This document shows positions 8,104 to 16,781 of a DNA stretch of 64,000 nt, in pieces. The notes beneath the pieces were generated by a model. That model saw only the letters and a program-made list of their open reading frames with translations. It had not been told where the DNA came from and did not search any database. Position numbers and translations under genes: made by a program. Origin of the DNA: Acetobacteraceae bacterium. GTDB taxonomy: Bacteria; Pseudomonadota; Alphaproteobacteria; Acetobacterales; Acetobacteraceae. How positions within the stretch are numbered: the stretch's first letter is position 1; each line of letters begins with the position of its first letter. The DNA lies in assembly GCA_947455205.1 (NCBI GenBank), contig CANGNF010000005.1:1-64000 (forward strand). Direction: 5' to 3'.

Positions 8104-9108
8104 TCAGCCCACCAGCCCAGCCAGCCAGTAGGTCAGCGCCGCCACCAGGGCCGCCGCCGGCAGCGTGACCACCCAGGCGATGACGATGCGCCCGGCAATG
8201 CCCCAGCGCACCGCCGAGGCCCGCCGCGCCGCGCCCACGCCGACGATGGCGCCGGTGATGGTGTGGGTGGTGGAGACGGGAATGCCGAGCCAGGTGGCCA
8301 GGAACAGCGTGATGGCGCCACCGGTTTCAGCGCAGAAGCCCTGCACCGGCGTCAGCCTGGTGATCCGCGAGCCCATGGTGTGGACGATGCGCCAGCCGCC
8401 GAACAGCGTGCCCAGACCCATCGCGGCCTGGCAGGACAGCACCACCCAGAGCGGCACATGGAACGCGCCAGGCAGCAGCCCCTGCGAGGCCAGCAGCACC
8501 GCGATGATGCCCATGGTCTTCTGCGCGTCGTTGCCGCCATGGCCCAGCGAGTACATCGAGGCCGAGACGAATTGCAGCCAGCGGAAGGTGCTGTCCACCT
8601 TGAACGGCGTCTGCTTGGCGAACGACCAGGACACCACCAGCACCAGCACCAGGGCCAGCGCCAGGCCGATGGCCGGCGACAGGATGATGGCCGCCAGCGT
8701 CTTGCCCAGCCCCGACCAGACGATGGCGCCGAACCCGGCCTTGGCAGTGCCGGCGCCGAGGATGCCGCCGACCAGCGCGTGCGAGCTGGAGGACGGGATG
8801 CCCAGGCCCCAGGTCACCAGGTTCCAGGTGATGGCGCCGGCCAGGGCGCCGAAGATCACCCGCGCGTCGACGATGTTGGCATCCACGATCCCGGTGCCGA
8901 TGGTCTGCGCCACGTGCAGGCCGAAGAACAGGAAGGCGATGAAGTTGAAGAAGGCGGCCCAGGCCACGGCATATTGCGGCCGCAGCACCCGGGTGGAGAC
9001 GATGGTGGCGATGGAGTTCGCCGCGTCGTGCAGCCCGTTCAGGAAGTCGAACAGCAGCGCCACGGCGATGAGGCCGTAGAGCAGCGGCAGGGAAAGGGTG
9101 GCATCCAT
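8104..9108 (-). CDS. pit: Low-affinity inorganic phosphate transporter (Pit/PHO4 family)
   Basis: Integral membrane phosphate/cation symporter of 334 aa, the size of the short bacterial Pit proteins. It shows the two inverted PHO4 signatures: FDFLNGLHDAANSIATIVSTRVL near the N-terminus (in the sequence around residue 20-45) and SLGHGGNDAQKTMGI in the second half. About ten hydrophobic segments are visible. It begins 4 bases after the DUF47 gene, the standard Pit accessory arrangement. Two hairpins follow the stop. Confidence 0.94.
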   Translation of the reverse strand: MDATLSLPLLYGLIAVALLFDFLNGLHDAANSIATIVSTRVLRPQYAVAWAAFFNFIAFLFFGLHVAQTIGTGIVDANIVDARVIFGALAGAITWNLVTWGLGIPSSSSHALVGGILGAGTAKAGFGAIVWSGLGKTLAAIILSPAIGLALALVLVLVVSWSFAKQTPFKVDSTFRWLQFVSASMYSLGHGGNDAQKTMGIIAVLLASQGLLPGAFHVPLWVVLSCQAAMGLGTLFGGWRIVHTMGSRITRLTPVQGFCAETGGAITLFLATWLGIPVSTTHTITGAIVGVGAARRASAVRWGIAGRIVIAWVVTLPAAALVAALTYWLAGLVG

Positions 9109-9112
9109 GGGG

Positions 9113-9757
9113 TCAGACGTGCTCGACCACGATGCCCTCGATCTCCTCGGCGGCGTCGTCGAAGCGGTCCACCACCTTCTCCAGCAGGTCGAACACTTCC
9201 CGCGCGGCGATGAAGCGCAGCGCGTCCTCCGGCTTGCTGCGGCGGAACAGCTCGGTCACGCCGATGTCGTGGATGTCGTCGGCCTGGCCCTCGATGACGC
9301 GGATCTGCTCGCAGATCTCGTTGATGCGGGAGGCATTGCCGCTGATGCCGGCCAGCAGCGGCACCGCGTCGCGCAGCAGCCCGGCGCAGCGCTGGATCGC
9401 GTCGCCCATCTGCCGCAGCTCGGGGTCGAACTCGGCCATCTCGAACTGGATGATGGCCTTGGCCACCTTCTTCATCTGGTCGACCGTGTCGTCCATGCGG
9501 CCGATCAGGCCCTGGATGTCGCCGCGGTCGAACGGCGTCACGAAGGTGCGGCGCACCGCCTGCACCACTTCCCGGGTCACCGCGTCGGCGGCATCCTCGG
9601 CGGCCAGCACGGCGGGGTAGTGCCGCCGGGCCGCCTCGCCGCCCTCCAGCATGGCGCGCAGTTCGGCGGCGCCCAGCACCACGCAGTCGGCGTGGCGGGC
9701 AAACATTTCAAAGAAGTGTTCTTCGCGCGGCAGCAGCCGGCGGAACCAAGCAACCAT
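9113..9757 (-). CDS. DUF47/PhoU-like Pit accessory protein
   Basis: Helical cytosolic protein of 214 aa from ATG 9757 (MVAWFRRLLPREEHFFEMF). The N-terminal pattern FRRLLPREEHFFEMFARHAD and the pattern DIHDIGVTELFRRSKPEDAL mark the DUF47 (TIGR00153) family, PhoU-like proteins that modulate Pit-type phosphate transport. It is the first gene of a two-gene operon with pit. A frame open upstream to 9817 has no better start. Confidence 0.9.
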   Translation of the reverse strand: MVAWFRRLLPREEHFFEMFARHADCVVLGAAELRAMLEGGEAARRHYPAVLAAEDAADAVTREVVQAVRRTFVTPFDRGDIQGLIGRMDDTVDQMKKVAKAIIQFEMAEFDPELRQMGDAIQRCAGLLRDAVPLLAGISGNASRINEICEQIRVIEGQADDIHDIGVTELFRRSKPEDALRFIAAREVFDLLEKVVDRFDDAAEEIEGIVVEHV

Positions 9758-9810
9758 GACCAAACCCTTTGTCCGGGGGGCTACCGCGCCGCATGGCCCG
9801 GCAGCGCACC

Positions 9811-9828
9811 GCGTCATAGCTTTGTCAT
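9811..9828. promoter_or_regulatory. Possible PHO box upstream of DUF47-pit
   Basis: On the plus strand GCGTCAT, four bases, TTGTCAT: two heptamers with the 11-base period of the PhoB-binding PHO box (CTGTCAT repeats). Matches are 5/7 and 6/7. It lies 54 bases upstream of the DUF47-pit start but reads toward the plus strand, opposite to the operon, which lowers confidence. Confidence 0.35.
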
Positions 9829-9881
9829 GAATAGCGCCGGGCGCCTACTGCCCTCTCCCCGGGCCAGCCAGGCGGCCGGCC

Positions 9882-12692
9882 TCAGCCGGGCGGCCCGTCC
9901 ATCATGCCGCGGATTCGCAGGCCCAGCGCGTCGAGCGCGAAGGGCTTGGTCATCACCTCGATCCCGCCGGCCAGCGCGGCCTCCCCCACCACCGCCTGCT
10001 CGGCATAGCCGGTGATCAGCAGCACCTTCAGGCCGGGGCGCAGCGCCCGGGCGGCATCGGCCAGTTGGCGGCCGTTCAGCCCGCCGGGCATGCCGACATC
10101 GCTGACCAGCAGGTCCACCGCCGCCGCCTCGCGCAGCAGCTCCAGCGCCGCCGCGCCGTCGCCCGCCTCCATCACCGCATAGCCGCGGTCGCGCAGCGCA
10201 TCCGCCACCAGCATGCGGATGGTCGCCTCGTCATCCACCACCAGCACGGTCTCCCCGGGGCGGGCGCGCGGCAGCCGCACGGGCGGGGCCGGCGCGGCCT
10301 CCCCCGGGCCGCTGCCCTGGTGCCGCGGCAGCAGCAGCGTCACCTTGGTGCCGGCGCCGGGGCGGGAGACCAGGCCGACCTGGCCGCCCGACTGCTTGAC
10401 GAAGCCGTAGATCATGGAAAGCCCCAGCCCCGTGCCCTGGCCCAGCGACTTGGTGGTGAAGAACGGGTCGAAGGCACGCGCCGCCACGTCCGGCGCCATG
10501 CCGGTGCCGGTATCGGCCACGCTGAGTTCCACATATTCCCCGGCGGGCAGGCCGCTGGCCCGCGCGGTAGCGCCGCCCAGGTCGGCATTGTCGGTGGCAA
10601 TGGTCAGCCGGCCGCCGCCCGGCATGGCGTCCCGCGCGTTGATGCACAGGTTGAGCAGCGCGTTCTCCAGCTGGTGCGGGTCGCACAGGGTCAGCCACAG
10701 CCCGGGTGCCAGCCTGGTGGTGATCTCTATCTCCGGGCCCATGGTGCGGCGGACCAGGTCCTCCATGCCGCCGATCAGCCGGTTGGCCTCCACCGGCTTC
10801 GGCGCCAGCGTCTGCCGGCGAGAGAAGGCCAGCAGCCGGTGGGTCAGCGCGGCGGCGCGGCTGGCGGCGTCCTTGGCGGCGACGATGTAGCGTTCCAACG
10901 CGTCGTAGCGGCCCTGGGCAATACGGGTACGCATCATCTCCAGGCTGGCGGTCACGCCGGTCAGCAGATTGTTGAAGTCGTGCGCCAGGCCGCCGGTCAG
11001 CTGGCCCACCGCCTCCATCTTCTGGCTCTGCCGCAGCCGCGCCTCGGCCTCGGCCAGCGCCAGGGCCTGCGCCTTCTCGGCGGTGATGTCGCGCGCCACG
11101 CAATACAGCAGCCCGCCCTCGGCCACCGCGGTCCAGGACAGCCAGCGCCAGTCGCCGGCGGCGGTCCGCAGCCGCCCCTCGAAGCGGCTTTCGCCGCCGC
11201 CGCGGGTCAGCGCCGCATGGGTGCTGACCGCATCCTCCGGGTGTTCCAGCCATTCGCTGGTGCGGCCGACCAGGCTGGCCGCCGGCCAGCCCAGCACCTC
11301 GGTCCAGGCCGGGTTGGCGGCCAGCCAGCGGCCGGCCTGGTCCGCCACCAGGAAGGGATCGCCGGACAGCCGCCACAGCCGGTCGCGCTCCCGCGTGCGG
11401 GCTTCCACCTCGCTTTCCAGCGTACCGTTCAGCGTGCGCAGCTGGGCTTCGCGGCGCTTCGCCTCGGTGATGTCGTAGATCACGCCACTGAGCCGCAGGT
11501 CCGCCGACTCGGTGTCACGCAGGTATTCGCCGCGCAGCGTCAGCCAGCGCCGCTCACCATTGTCCGGACGCTCGATCTCGAATTCGCGCTGGGTCACGTC
11601 GCCCGCCGCGGCGCGCGTCACCGGGTCCACCACCGGGCGGTGCGCCGGGCAGACCAGGCCGTTGATGGTGGCCACCGGCAATTCCGCCGCGGGGTGCAGC
11701 CCCAGCAGGTCGCAGAAGTGGCGCGACACCGCGACGGTGGCGAAGCCGTAGGTGAACTCGAAGGTGCCGATGCCGCCGGCGGTCTGCGCGATGCGCAGCT
11801 GTTCCTCGATGCGCTTGTGCTCGGTGATGTCGACCAGGGCGCCCAGGAAGCGATCGGGCTGGCCGGCCGCGTCGTTCACGCTGCGGCCACGCGCCTGCAC
11901 CCAGCGGCATTCGCCATCCGCCAGCACCACGCGATAGGATTTGGAGAACACCTCGGCGCCGCGCAGCATGCCGCCCACCGCCAGGCGGATGCGCGCCCGG
12001 TCATCAGGGTGGATGATGGCGAAGAAGGCCGCCGGGCTGATGCCGGCCGCCGCCGCCGCCTCGGTGATGCCGTACAGCGCGGCGAAGCGCTCGTCGCCCA
12101 CCACCAGGCGCTCGGGGATGCGCCATTCCCACGCCGCCGCCGCGCCGGCGACGGAAAGCGCCAGGCGCAGCCGCTCCCGCACCACGTCCAGCTCCCTCGC
12201 CTGGGTGCGCAGCGTGGTCTCGACGCTGCCGATGCGGCGCGCGCCGGAGATGTCGGTCTGGGTGCCCAGGTAGAAGCGCGGCTCGCCCAGGGCATCCAGC
12301 ACCGGCGTCAGGGACAGCGCGTTCCAGAAGCTGCTGCCATCGGCGCGGTAGTTCAGCAGCTCCGCCCGCACCGCCCTGCCCTCGCGCAGCGCCGCCGCCA
12401 GCATGGCGACCGTGGCGCGGTCGGTCTCCGGCCCCTGCAGCAGCCGGCAGTTGCGGCCGCGCACGGCGGCGGCGGCGTAGCCGGTCAGTTCGGTGAAGGC
12501 GGCGTTGATATCGATGATCGGGTTGTCCGGCAGGCGCGGGTCGGTCAGCACCATGGCCATGGCGGAGCGGCGCAGCGCCACCAGCATCGGCCCGCCCAGT
12601 GCCTCCGCCTCCGCCCAGGCGGCGGCGATGGCCTGGTCGTCCAGGCCGTCGGCGACCGGATGGGCGCGCAGCCTATGGGCCGACCGTGTCAT
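9882..12692 (-). CDS. LOV-PAS hybrid sensor histidine kinase/response regulator
   Basis: Cytosolic hybrid kinase of 936 aa with no membrane segment. Residues about 40-150 form a LOV domain: GRNCRLLQGPETD with the flavin-adduct Cys82, FMN-contact Asn114 and Asn124, and the signalling Gln145 in GTQTDIS. Three further PAS-type segments follow (about 170-540). The kinase core has the phospho-His box GGLAHDFNNLL, N box LLNLCINARDAMPGG, G boxes DTGTGMAP and GQGTGLGLSMIYG. A C-terminal receiver carries VLVVDDEA, phospho-Asp in LLVSDVGMPG and Lys in MTKPF. This predicts blue-light-controlled phosphotransfer. The start overlaps the end of CheC by 20 bases, so it belongs to the CheY-CheC unit. The output partner is not identified. 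Confidence 0.93.
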   Translation of the reverse strand: MTRSAHRLRAHPVADGLDDQAIAAAWAEAEALGGPMLVALRRSAMAMVLTDPRLPDNPIIDINAAFTELTGYAAAAVRGRNCRLLQGPETDRATVAMLAAALREGRAVRAELLNYRADGSSFWNALSLTPVLDALGEPRFYLGTQTDISGARRIGSVETTLRTQARELDVVRERLRLALSVAGAAAAWEWRIPERLVVGDERFAALYGITEAAAAAGISPAAFFAIIHPDDRARIRLAVGGMLRGAEVFSKSYRVVLADGECRWVQARGRSVNDAAGQPDRFLGALVDITEHKRIEEQLRIAQTAGGIGTFEFTYGFATVAVSRHFCDLLGLHPAAELPVATINGLVCPAHRPVVDPVTRAAAGDVTQREFEIERPDNGERRWLTLRGEYLRDTESADLRLSGVIYDITEAKRREAQLRTLNGTLESEVEARTRERDRLWRLSGDPFLVADQAGRWLAANPAWTEVLGWPAASLVGRTSEWLEHPEDAVSTHAALTRGGGESRFEGRLRTAAGDWRWLSWTAVAEGGLLYCVARDITAEKAQALALAEAEARLRQSQKMEAVGQLTGGLAHDFNNLLTGVTASLEMMRTRIAQGRYDALERYIVAAKDAASRAAALTHRLLAFSRRQTLAPKPVEANRLIGGMEDLVRRTMGPEIEITTRLAPGLWLTLCDPHQLENALLNLCINARDAMPGGGRLTIATDNADLGGATARASGLPAGEYVELSVADTGTGMAPDVAARAFDPFFTTKSLGQGTGLGLSMIYGFVKQSGGQVGLVSRPGAGTKVTLLLPRHQGSGPGEAAPAPPVRLPRARPGETVLVVDDEATIRMLVADALRDRGYAVMEAGDGAAALELLREAAAVDLLVSDVGMPGGLNGRQLADAARALRPGLKVLLITGYAEQAVVGEAALAGGIEVMTKPFALDALGLRIRGMMDGPPG

Positions 12693-13317
12693 CGTTCATC
12701 ACCCGGTTGATGAAGTCGCCGACCAGCAGCTTCAGCGCTGCCAGCGAAGGCAGGTCCATCAGCATGGCGATATAGCCGCGGATCCGCCGGTTGCGGACCG
12801 AGAAGTTGATGTACAGGAACAGCACCAGGCCATCGTCGTCGCCCGGTTCCGGCTGGAACAGCGTGGCGCCGTCGCCATGCAGCACCTGCGGCAGCGAGAT
12901 CGTCACCGGGCGTTCCAGCATGTTGGCCATGGAGGCCAGGCAGCCGTTCAGGATCACGTTGCCGGTCTCCGCCAGCGCCTCATGCTCCAGGCTGCGCGCC
13001 TCGGCGTCCGGCAGCAGGTCGCCGACCACGGCGCGCACCAGGTCCAGGCTGGCGCCATGCGGGAAGATCAGCAGCGCGCGGCCACCGAAGGCCCCGGCGA
13101 AGTCCTGCCGCACCGCCACCAGGTCGCTGCCCTCGCGCTCTCCGATCAGCGCCGCCGCCGCCTTGTGGCTGACCACCTCGATCGAGGGCACCGAGAGCAG
13201 CACCTCGCCGCCCACCATCTGCCGCAACCCGGAGGCGGCGCGGCTGACGCCGATGTTGACCAGCTCGGTCAGCGCGTCATGCTCCAGCGGCGAAAGCATG
13301 CGGTCGGCCAGCGTCAT
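12673..13317 (-). CDS. cheC: CheC-family CheY-P phosphatase
   Basis: Protein of 214 aa with the two CheC phosphatase helices, each bearing the E-x-x-N signature: ALTELVNIGVSRAASGLRQ and LAETGNVILNGCLASMAN. The body matches CheC/CheX folds (VSHKAAAALIG, GALLIFP-like strand, LYINFSVRNRRIRGYIAML). CheC proteins remove phosphate from CheY-P or interact with CheD; no CheD is visible here. Start ATG 13317 overlaps the stop of the CheY-like gene (ATGA), which argues that the neighbouring regulator is its substrate. It is followed without a gap by the LOV kinase. Confidence 0.88.
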   Translation of the reverse strand: MTLADRMLSPLEHDALTELVNIGVSRAASGLRQMVGGEVLLSVPSIEVVSHKAAAALIGEREGSDLVAVRQDFAGAFGGRALLIFPHGASLDLVRAVVGDLLPDAEARSLEHEALAETGNVILNGCLASMANMLERPVTISLPQVLHGDGATLFQPEPGDDDGLVLFLYINFSVRNRRIRGYIAMLMDLPSLAALKLLVGDFINRVMNDDTVGP

Positions 13318-13697
13318 GCGGCACCAAGCCGCAGCCGCAGCGCGGCGCCGCTGAGGAAGCCGCGCAGGCCTTCCTCCGTCACCGGCTTGGCGACGAAGGC
13401 GATGTTGCTGGCCCTGGCGCGGGCAATGATCTCGTCCTGCACATTGGCGGTCAGCAGCGCCATCGGCATGCCGGGGAAGCGGGCGCGAAGCTCGGCCGCC
13501 AGTTCCAGCCCGTTGCGGCCGGGCATGTTGTAGTCCAGCAGCGCCACGTCCACGCGCTGGCTGTCGAACAGCACCATCGCCTCGTCGGCGTTGCCGGCCT
13601 CCAGCCGTTCCCATTCCGGCTGGAGCGACCGCAGCGCCTTGCCGGCAACGATGCGGGCAAGCTTGCTGTCGTCCACGATCAGCACGGTCGTCGCCAT
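13314..13697 (-). CDS. CheY-like single-domain response regulator
   Basis: Receiver-only protein of 127 aa from ATG 13697 (MATTVLIVDDSKLAR), chosen because AGGAGAA lies just upstream. Conserved residues: acidic pair D9-D10, phospho-acceptor D55 in ALLDYNMPG, T83 in LLTANV and K104 in VAKPV. No output domain, so it acts by protein contact. It heads a unit with CheC and the LOV hybrid kinase and is the likely target of CheC dephosphorylation and of CheA. Confidence 0.9.
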   Translation of the reverse strand: MATTVLIVDDSKLARIVAGKALRSLQPEWERLEAGNADEAMVLFDSQRVDVALLDYNMPGRNGLELAAELRARFPGMPMALLTANVQDEIIARARASNIAFVAKPVTEEGLRGFLSGAALRLRLGAA

Positions 13698-13763
13698 GCA
13701 TTTCTCCTGCTTCGGCCCCGCTGGCGCGAGGGGACATTCCATATAGGCGCGCAAGCGCAAGCG

Positions 13764-13791
13764 CCGTTACCGTGAAATCACGTCGTAACGG
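13764..13791. repeat. Long inverted repeat at the STAS gene stop
   Basis: CCGTTAC-CGTG (13764-13774), loop AAAT, CACG (13779-13782), two unpaired bases, GTAACGG (13785-13791). Both the outer 7-bp and inner 4-bp arms are perfect. It overlaps the stop codon of the STAS gene and lies 67 bases upstream of the CheY-like start. It could be a terminator of the upstream cheA unit or an operator/attenuator for the CheY-CheC-LOV unit. There is no T-tract. Confidence 0.55.
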
Positions 13792-14041
13792 AGTGGTGAG
13801 CAACGGCACGGCGCACCGCCGGCAGCACCCAGGCGCGGGCGAAGCCGTCTTCCGGTTGGTTCAACAGGCGCGGCCGCAGCGCGATCAGCACCTGCACCAC
13901 CGCCGCATGCAACGCGCCGGCGGCGGCAAGGTCCACCGGGCAATCCGGCGCGGCGCGCAGCCCGGCCATCAAGGCTTCGGCATCCTCCACCGGGCAGTTG
14001 CCCAGCAGGCGCAGCATCCCGCCCTCGTGCAGCACGCTCAT
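13778..14041 (-). CDS. STAS-domain-like protein of the chemosensory cluster
   Basis: Short protein of 87 aa, ATG 14041 overlapping the cheA stop (ATGA). Pattern of strand, helix and the central VDLAAAGALHAAVVQVLIALRP resembles the STAS fold of anti-sigma-factor antagonists (lDLs...DssglqlL). The usual DSSG phosphorylation site is replaced by ALHAAV, so Ser/Thr-kinase switching is unlikely. STAS proteins are found at the end of some alternative chemosensory operons. Fold assignment is moderate, function unknown. Confidence 0.7.
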   Translation of the reverse strand: MSVLHEGGMLRLLGNCPVEDAEALMAGLRAAPDCPVDLAAAGALHAAVVQVLIALRPRLLNQPEDGFARAWVLPAVRRAVAHHSVTT

Positions 14042-15942
14042 GCCAGCAGCTCCTCCAGGTTCAGCACCAGCAGCACGCGGCCGTCGCCCTGCAGCCCGGT
14101 GCCGAGCAGGCCGGGCATCCGCGCCAGCAGGCCGGATGGCGGGCGCATCGCCAGTTCCAGCCGGCGCAGCACCGCGTCCACCTCCAGCCCCAGCAGCTGG
14201 CCCCCGGCCTGCACCACCAGCAGCCGCGCGGTGCCGCAACGGGGCGCCGCCACGCCGCCCAGCAGCGCGTCCAGCCGCAGCAGCGGCAGCGTGCGGTCGC
14301 GCCAGGCGAAAGCCTCGCCGGCGCCGAGCGGGAGGATGCGCGCCGCCGGCAGGGTCAGCGTCTCGACCACCGCGGCCAGCGGAACGCCATGCACCTCGCC
14401 ACCGGCGCCGACGGTGACCACGGTGGTCAGGCTGACCGAGAGCGGCAGCGCGAGCGTGAACAGCGTGCCCTGGCCCAGGGTGCTGGCCACCGAAACCTGC
14501 CCGCCCAGCGCCCGCACCGCCGCCCGCACCGCCTGCATGCCAACGCCACGGCCGGAGATCTCCGTCACCGCCGCCGCCGTGGAGAAGCCCGGCAGGAAGA
14601 TCAGCTCGCGGCTGGCCGCGTCGTCCAGCCCGGCCAGTTCGGCGGCGCCCAGCACGCCGCGTTCGCGCGCCAGGCGGCGCAGCCGGGCCGGGTCCAGGCC
14701 GGCGCCGTCGTCGGCCAGCGTCACCAGCAGTTGCTCCCCCTGCTGGCGCGCCGCCAGCACCAGCGTGCCGGCCGCGGGCTTGCCGGCGGCCAGGCGTTGC
14801 GCCGGCGCCTCGATACCGTGGTCCAGCGCGTTGCGCAGCAGGTGCAGCAGCGGCTCGGCCAGGCCATCCACCACCACGCGGTCGGCCTCCAGCTGGTCGC
14901 CTTCCAGCGTGAACGCCACCTGCTTCCCCAGTTGGGCCGCCATGTCGCGCACCAGCAGCGGAAACCGGCGGAACACGCGGCGCAGCGGTGTCAGCCGCAG
15001 CGCCATGGCGGCGCGATGCAGCCGGCCCACCAGCCCGTCCAGCGCCAGCTGCTCCGCCGCCAGCGCCTGCGCTGCCGGGGTGCCCGCCGCGGCCCCCGCC
15101 ACCAGATGCGCCAGCGCGTTCTTCGCCACCGTCAGCTCGCCCACCAACTCCACCAGCGTGTCCACCCGCGCCGCCTCCACCCGCAGCGTCGTCGGCGCGG
15201 CCGCCGCATCCGGCGCGGTGGCGGCCGGCGCCACGGCCGGCTCCAGCACCTCCACCTGGTCGGCGACGAAGCGGAACAGCCGGCGCAATTCCTCCGGCGC
15301 GGCGGTGCTGAGCATCTCCAGCACCAGGTTGCAGCGATAGGGGTCGTCGCCCAGCGCGGCCCAGTCCTGCTGGTCCCGCAGTTCCAGCGCCAGCAGGCCG
15401 GGCACGTCGCGCGCCAGCGCCATCGGGTCGTCGCCCAGGAAGAAGCAATCCGGCCGCGGCACGTAGCGCAGCGCCACCACACGCTGGCCGGCGGCCCGCG
15501 CCGCCGCCACCGCCGGCGCCGCGCCGGCCAGCAGCGGCGCCACCCAATCCACAGCCGCCTCCGGCGTCGCCCGCAGCAGCGCCGCCACCAGCGCCGCGCT
15601 TTCCGCCGAGGCGCCCTCCGGCAGGGCGCCATGGCTGGCGAATGCCTCCAGCCAGGCGGCGCAGGCGGCAAGGCAGCGCAGCAGCACGGCGAAGCCCGCC
15701 GCATCCGGCTGGCGGGTGCCGGCCCGCAGCGCCGCCAGCACATCCTCGGCGGCGTGCAGCGCGCGGCCCATCGGCGCCAGGTCGAACAGCCCGGTCGAGC
15801 CCTTCAGCGTGTGGACCGCGCGGAAAGCCTCGGCCAGCCGCGCCGCGTCGCGCGGGTCGCGTTCCAGCGCCAGCAAATCCTCGGTCGCCTGCTGCAGCAG
15901 CTCGCGCCCCTCCAGCAGGAACTGCCCGACCAGCTCGTCCAT
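14038..15942 (-). CDS. cheA: Chemotaxis histidine kinase CheA
   Basis: Cytosolic kinase of 634 aa. P1 Hpt domain with phospho-His44 in RAVHTLKGST; no separate P2 domain is evident. P3 dimerisation helix LRVEAARVDTLVELVGELT (around residue 220), P4 kinase with N box LLRNALDHGIEAP, G1 LADDGAGLDP, G2 SGRGVGMQAVR and GQGTLFTLALP, then a C-terminal CheW-like P5. ATG 15942 overlaps the cheR stop as TGATG; the GTG one codon earlier is less likely. It phosphorylates response regulators under MCP control. The absence of P2 fits an alternative (non-flagellar) or compact system. Confidence 0.94.
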   Translation of the reverse strand: MDELVGQFLLEGRELLQQATEDLLALERDPRDAARLAEAFRAVHTLKGSTGLFDLAPMGRALHAAEDVLAALRAGTRQPDAAGFAVLLRCLAACAAWLEAFASHGALPEGASAESAALVAALLRATPEAAVDWVAPLLAGAAPAVAAARAAGQRVVALRYVPRPDCFFLGDDPMALARDVPGLLALELRDQQDWAALGDDPYRCNLVLEMLSTAAPEELRRLFRFVADQVEVLEPAVAPAATAPDAAAAPTTLRVEAARVDTLVELVGELTVAKNALAHLVAGAAAGTPAAQALAAEQLALDGLVGRLHRAAMALRLTPLRRVFRRFPLLVRDMAAQLGKQVAFTLEGDQLEADRVVVDGLAEPLLHLLRNALDHGIEAPAQRLAAGKPAAGTLVLAARQQGEQLLVTLADDGAGLDPARLRRLARERGVLGAAELAGLDDAASRELIFLPGFSTAAAVTEISGRGVGMQAVRAAVRALGGQVSVASTLGQGTLFTLALPLSVSLTTVVTVGAGGEVHGVPLAAVVETLTLPAARILPLGAGEAFAWRDRTLPLLRLDALLGGVAAPRCGTARLLVVQAGGQLLGLEVDAVLRRLELAMRPPSGLLARMPGLLGTGLQGDGRVLLVLNLEELLA

Positions 15943-16781
15943 CACGCCAGCGGCCGCTGGTAGACCACGGCATCCGCCAGGTGGCGCGCCACGAAGCGGG
16001 CGGAGATCCGCGCCATGGATTCCGAATGGCCAAGGCAGAGGAAGCCGCCGGGGTTCAGCGCCTCATGCAGGTGCCACGCCGCCGTCGCGCGTGAGGCGTC
16101 GTCGAAGTAGATCAGCACGTTGCGGCAGAATATCAGGTCGAACCTGCCCTGCGCCGCCATGCTGCCGGCATCCACCAGGTTCACCCGGGTGAAGCGGACC
16201 GACTCCCGCAGGTCCTGGATGATCCGCCAGCGGCCCTCCGCCGCGGCCTCGAAGTAGCGGCCGACCAGCTCCGGCGGCAGCCGCTGCAACGCCCGCGCGC
16301 CGTACCAGCCCTGCACCGCCTCGGCCAGCGCCCGGGTGTCGATGTCGGAGCCGACGATCTCGATGTTGTAGGCATCCACCAGGCGCCAATTCTCCAGCAG
16401 CCACAGCGCGATGGAATAGGCCTCGTCGCCGGTGGAGCACGGCACCGACCAGATCCGCACCAGGTCGCCGGGCCCGCGCCGGCTGACGATCTCGGGCAGC
16501 AGCGCCTGGCTCATGCAGGCCAGCTGCGCTTCCTCGCGGTAGAAATAGGTCTCGTTGACGGTGAAGCTGTTGACCAGCGCCTCCAGCTCCGCCGCGCTGC
16601 CGCGCAGCAGCGCCATGTAGGCGCCGAAGCTCGGCACGGCGCAGCGCTGCATCCGCTCCACCAGCCGGCGTTCGACATAGCCGCGCCGGCTCTCGCCATG
16701 CGCCATGCCGGTGCGCTCGTGCAGAAAGACAGCCAGCCGGCGCAACTCCTCCTCGCTGGGCGCGGGCACCTCGCGGTTCAT
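15942..16781 (-). CDS. cheR: Chemotaxis protein methyltransferase CheR
   Basis: SAM-dependent methyltransferase of 279 aa that methylates glutamates of the MCP. The N-terminal helical domain contains GESRRGYVERRLVERM. The catalytic domain shows the SAM loop WSVPCSTGDEAYSIALWL and the family hallmark FDLIFCRNVLIYFDD. ATG 16781 overlaps the stop of cheB (ATGA). With CheB it gives this cluster a complete adaptation pair. Confidence 0.95.
   Translation of the reverse strand: MNREVPAPSEEELRRLAVFLHERTGMAHGESRRGYVERRLVERMQRCAVPSFGAYMALLRGSAAELEALVNSFTVNETYFYREEAQLACMSQALLPEIVSRRGPGDLVRIWSVPCSTGDEAYSIALWLLENWRLVDAYNIEIVGSDIDTRALAEAVQGWYGARALQRLPPELVGRYFEAAAEGRWRIIQDLRESVRFTRVNLVDAGSMAAQGRFDLIFCRNVLIYFDDASRATAAWHLHEALNPGGFLCLGHSESMARISARFVARHLADAVVYQRPLA

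Noticed and set aside
10065..12710. An 881-codon plus-strand frame opposite the LOV kinase
   Set aside because: Composition is Gln/His/Arg/Gly-rich shadow sequence; the minus strand encodes intact LOV, PAS, kinase and receiver motifs.
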